A stretch of DNA of 33,042 nt from CAZBYL01 sp964496275 (GTDB lineage Bacteria > Synergistota > Synergistia > Synergistales > Synergistaceae), in contig CAZBYL010000025.1 of NCBI GenBank assembly GCA_964496275.1, forward strand, positions 1 to 33,042, given 5' to 3'. This document shows, one piece after another, positions 32,220-33,042 of this stretch (the stretch's first letter is position 1; the number at the start of each line of letters is the position of its first letter). The notes under the pieces were generated by a model. It saw only the letters and a program-made list of their open reading frames with translations. It was not told the origin of the DNA and did not search any database. Both the position numbers and the translations under genes were made by a program.

Positions 32220-32703
32220 TGAGCCCAGTGTAATTATGCAAACGAGCCCAGTGTCTCGGCGGTAAGCCCAAGCATATTTCTGCTACTTTTGCTGAATACG
32301 CGTACTGCGTAAATCACACAAGGGAGGTCATACATATGACCATGTACACAGAGATACTGCGCCTTTGAGGGCAGACTCAGTCAGCGGGATATCGCGGCAA
32401 GCTGGCGGCTGTGCGCACAGAACAGCACTCAATAATATTCTGCGGTCAGATAGGGACATCCGAATGGTTGGCTGCGCTTGGCAATACTCTGATGGCATGA
32501 AACCTGATTGACAGGATAATTCATTGCTCAGATAAGGCCATACTGCAAGGTGATTCGATGAGAAAGAAAAAAGGCTGAGGCAAATTCAAGATCATACAGA
32601 CACAATAAAATAATGCCTCTCTAAAATGACTGGGCTCGCCGCCGTGAAGGCGGGCGCATTTGCTTCGTAACAGAAAACCATGCCCTACGGAATAGTGGGC
32701 TCA
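32220..32703 (+). mobile_element. Internally deleted IS21-family element (484 bp)
   Basis: It starts with TGAGCCCA and ends with TGGGCTCA, perfect 8-bp terminal inverted repeats with the TG...CA ends usual for IS21. Internal copies follow, CGAGCCCAGT (32243-32252) at the left and ACTGGGCTCG (32629-32638) at the right, like the multiple transposase sites of this family. Inside is the start of istA joined to the end of istB. No target duplication is visible at the flanks (CCGCA / TTGGA). An autonomous IS21 is about 2-2.5 kb, so most of the coding part is gone. Confidence 0.7.
32336..32578 (+). pseudogene. istA-istB fusion remnant of an IS21 transposase pair
   Basis: A good ribosome site (GGGAGGTC) precedes ATG 32336. 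The frame begins M-T-M-Y-T-E-I-L-R-L, as IstA does, then meets TGA; in the +1 frame it goes on as G-R-L-S-Q-R-D-I-A-A-S-W, the IstA helix-turn-helix. From about 32430 the original frame resembles the C-terminus of the IstB helper ATPase: S-I-I-F-C-G-Q-I, S-E-W-L-A-A-L-G-N-T-L-M-A, a second TGA, then L-I-D-R-I-I-H and G-D-S-M-R-K-K-K-G with stop. So one frameshift or nonsense at each end, and the middle of both genes deleted. Confidence 0.65.
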
Positions 32704-32847
32704 TTGGAGCGTGATATGCACTTTTTTTGTAATAGCACGTTTTCTGACCTCTGATGATGTTGTAGACGGATGCTTGCCAAGAGTTTCTGCTATGGTGAAT
32801 ATTACGCACCCAATGCAACGTGATTCCGTTTTTTGCGCTAACAGCAT
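32701..32847 (-). pseudogene. Fragment resembling the helix-turn-helix of an IS30-type transposase
   Basis: The minus frame from about ATG 32847 gives 48 codons ending in TGA at 32701. It contains F-T-I-A-E-T-L-G-K-H-P-S-T-T-S-S-E-V-R-K-R-A-I, very like the IAE-LG-HPSTISREV-R helix-turn-helix at the start of IS30-family transposases. The catalytic part is absent; the frame runs straight into the end of the IS21-type element. A remnant, probably cut off by that insertion or a later deletion. Confidence 0.45.
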
Positions 32848-32932
32848 CACGCGGGTGCCGGGCACATCAGAACGCCGGCGACGAGTACTCCGTTACGACA
32901 CAGACGAGTACATGAACTAATCTAATGGCGTG

Positions 32933-33009
32933 GACAAACGATTGACAAACTACCGACGGGGAATCGACATTCTGCCGACGCACTGCCGACAAACTATTGA
33001 CGAACGCTT
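32933..33009. repeat. Seven tandem 11-bp repeats, each starting with GAC
   Basis: GAC occurs at 32933, 32944, 32955, 32966, 32977, 32988 and 32999, exactly 11 bases apart. Units: GACAAACGATT, GACAAACTACC, GACGGGGAATC, GACATTCTGCC, GACGCACTGCC, GACAAACTATT, GACGAACGCTT. In all units position 4 is a purine and positions 10-11 are pyrimidines; position 7 is C in six of seven. The array stops before 33010. The rest of 32848-33042 shows no gene I can support. Confidence 0.65.
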
Positions 33010-33042
33010 CCGGCATTGGTTCTAAAAGCACCGGACAGTATA

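Noticed and set aside
32933..33009. CRISPR array
   Set aside because: Units are only 11 bp with no spacers of 30 bp or so and no cas genes in view.
32931..33026. Plus-strand frame from GTG 32931 through the 11-bp repeats
   Set aside because: Only 31 codons, no ribosome site, and an open stretch of this length is expected by chance.

Overview
The window looks like chromosomal DNA from a diderm, amino-acid- and peptide-using bacterium. A patatin protein with a POTRA segment and an outer-membrane barrel, a likely lipoprotein cyclophilin and a four-gene pseudopilin cluster point to an outer membrane. Isoaspartyl dipeptidase, peptidase T and a sodium:solute symporter point to peptide catabolism. 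I suspect Synergistota, but this is inference from gene content and style; no marker in the window settles it.

Left part (1-8.4 kb): a cyclophilin cut by the window edge; a CPA1 K+/H+ antiporter on the minus strand; a plus-strand cyclase-family hydrolase and radical SAM pair; a nitroreductase; a small secreted protein overlapping a GIY-YIG protein; purA behind a recognisable promoter; and a convergent minus-strand pair (nicotinamidase-like hydrolase, small membrane protein) sharing a terminator hairpin with the purA end.

Middle (8.5-17.2 kb): rlmN carries a repeat-rich C-terminal tail of about 330 residues with five 34-residue units. Next come a secreted phosphodiester glycosidase-domain protein and a tRNA-Ala(GGC) with a textbook promoter. 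An operon of four prepilin-like proteins ends in an unusually large 863-residue PilW-like protein. A small exported protein of unknown function follows.

Right part (17.3-31.3 kb): iadA; a symporter-pepT operon whose promoter spacer is filled by a 22-bp perfect palindrome next to a TetR gene; a proC-like gene; a tight minus-strand operon cls - metallophosphoesterase - YprB-like exonuclease - argH; and a divergent patatin/outer-membrane protein.

Right end (31.3-33.0 kb): a decayed accessory patch. It holds a row of small, partly paralogous or broken ORFs on the minus strand, a 484-bp internally deleted IS21-type element (istA start joined to istB end, TG...CA terminal repeats kept), a short IS30-like helix-turn-helix remnant, and seven exactly phased 11-bp GAC repeats of unknown role.
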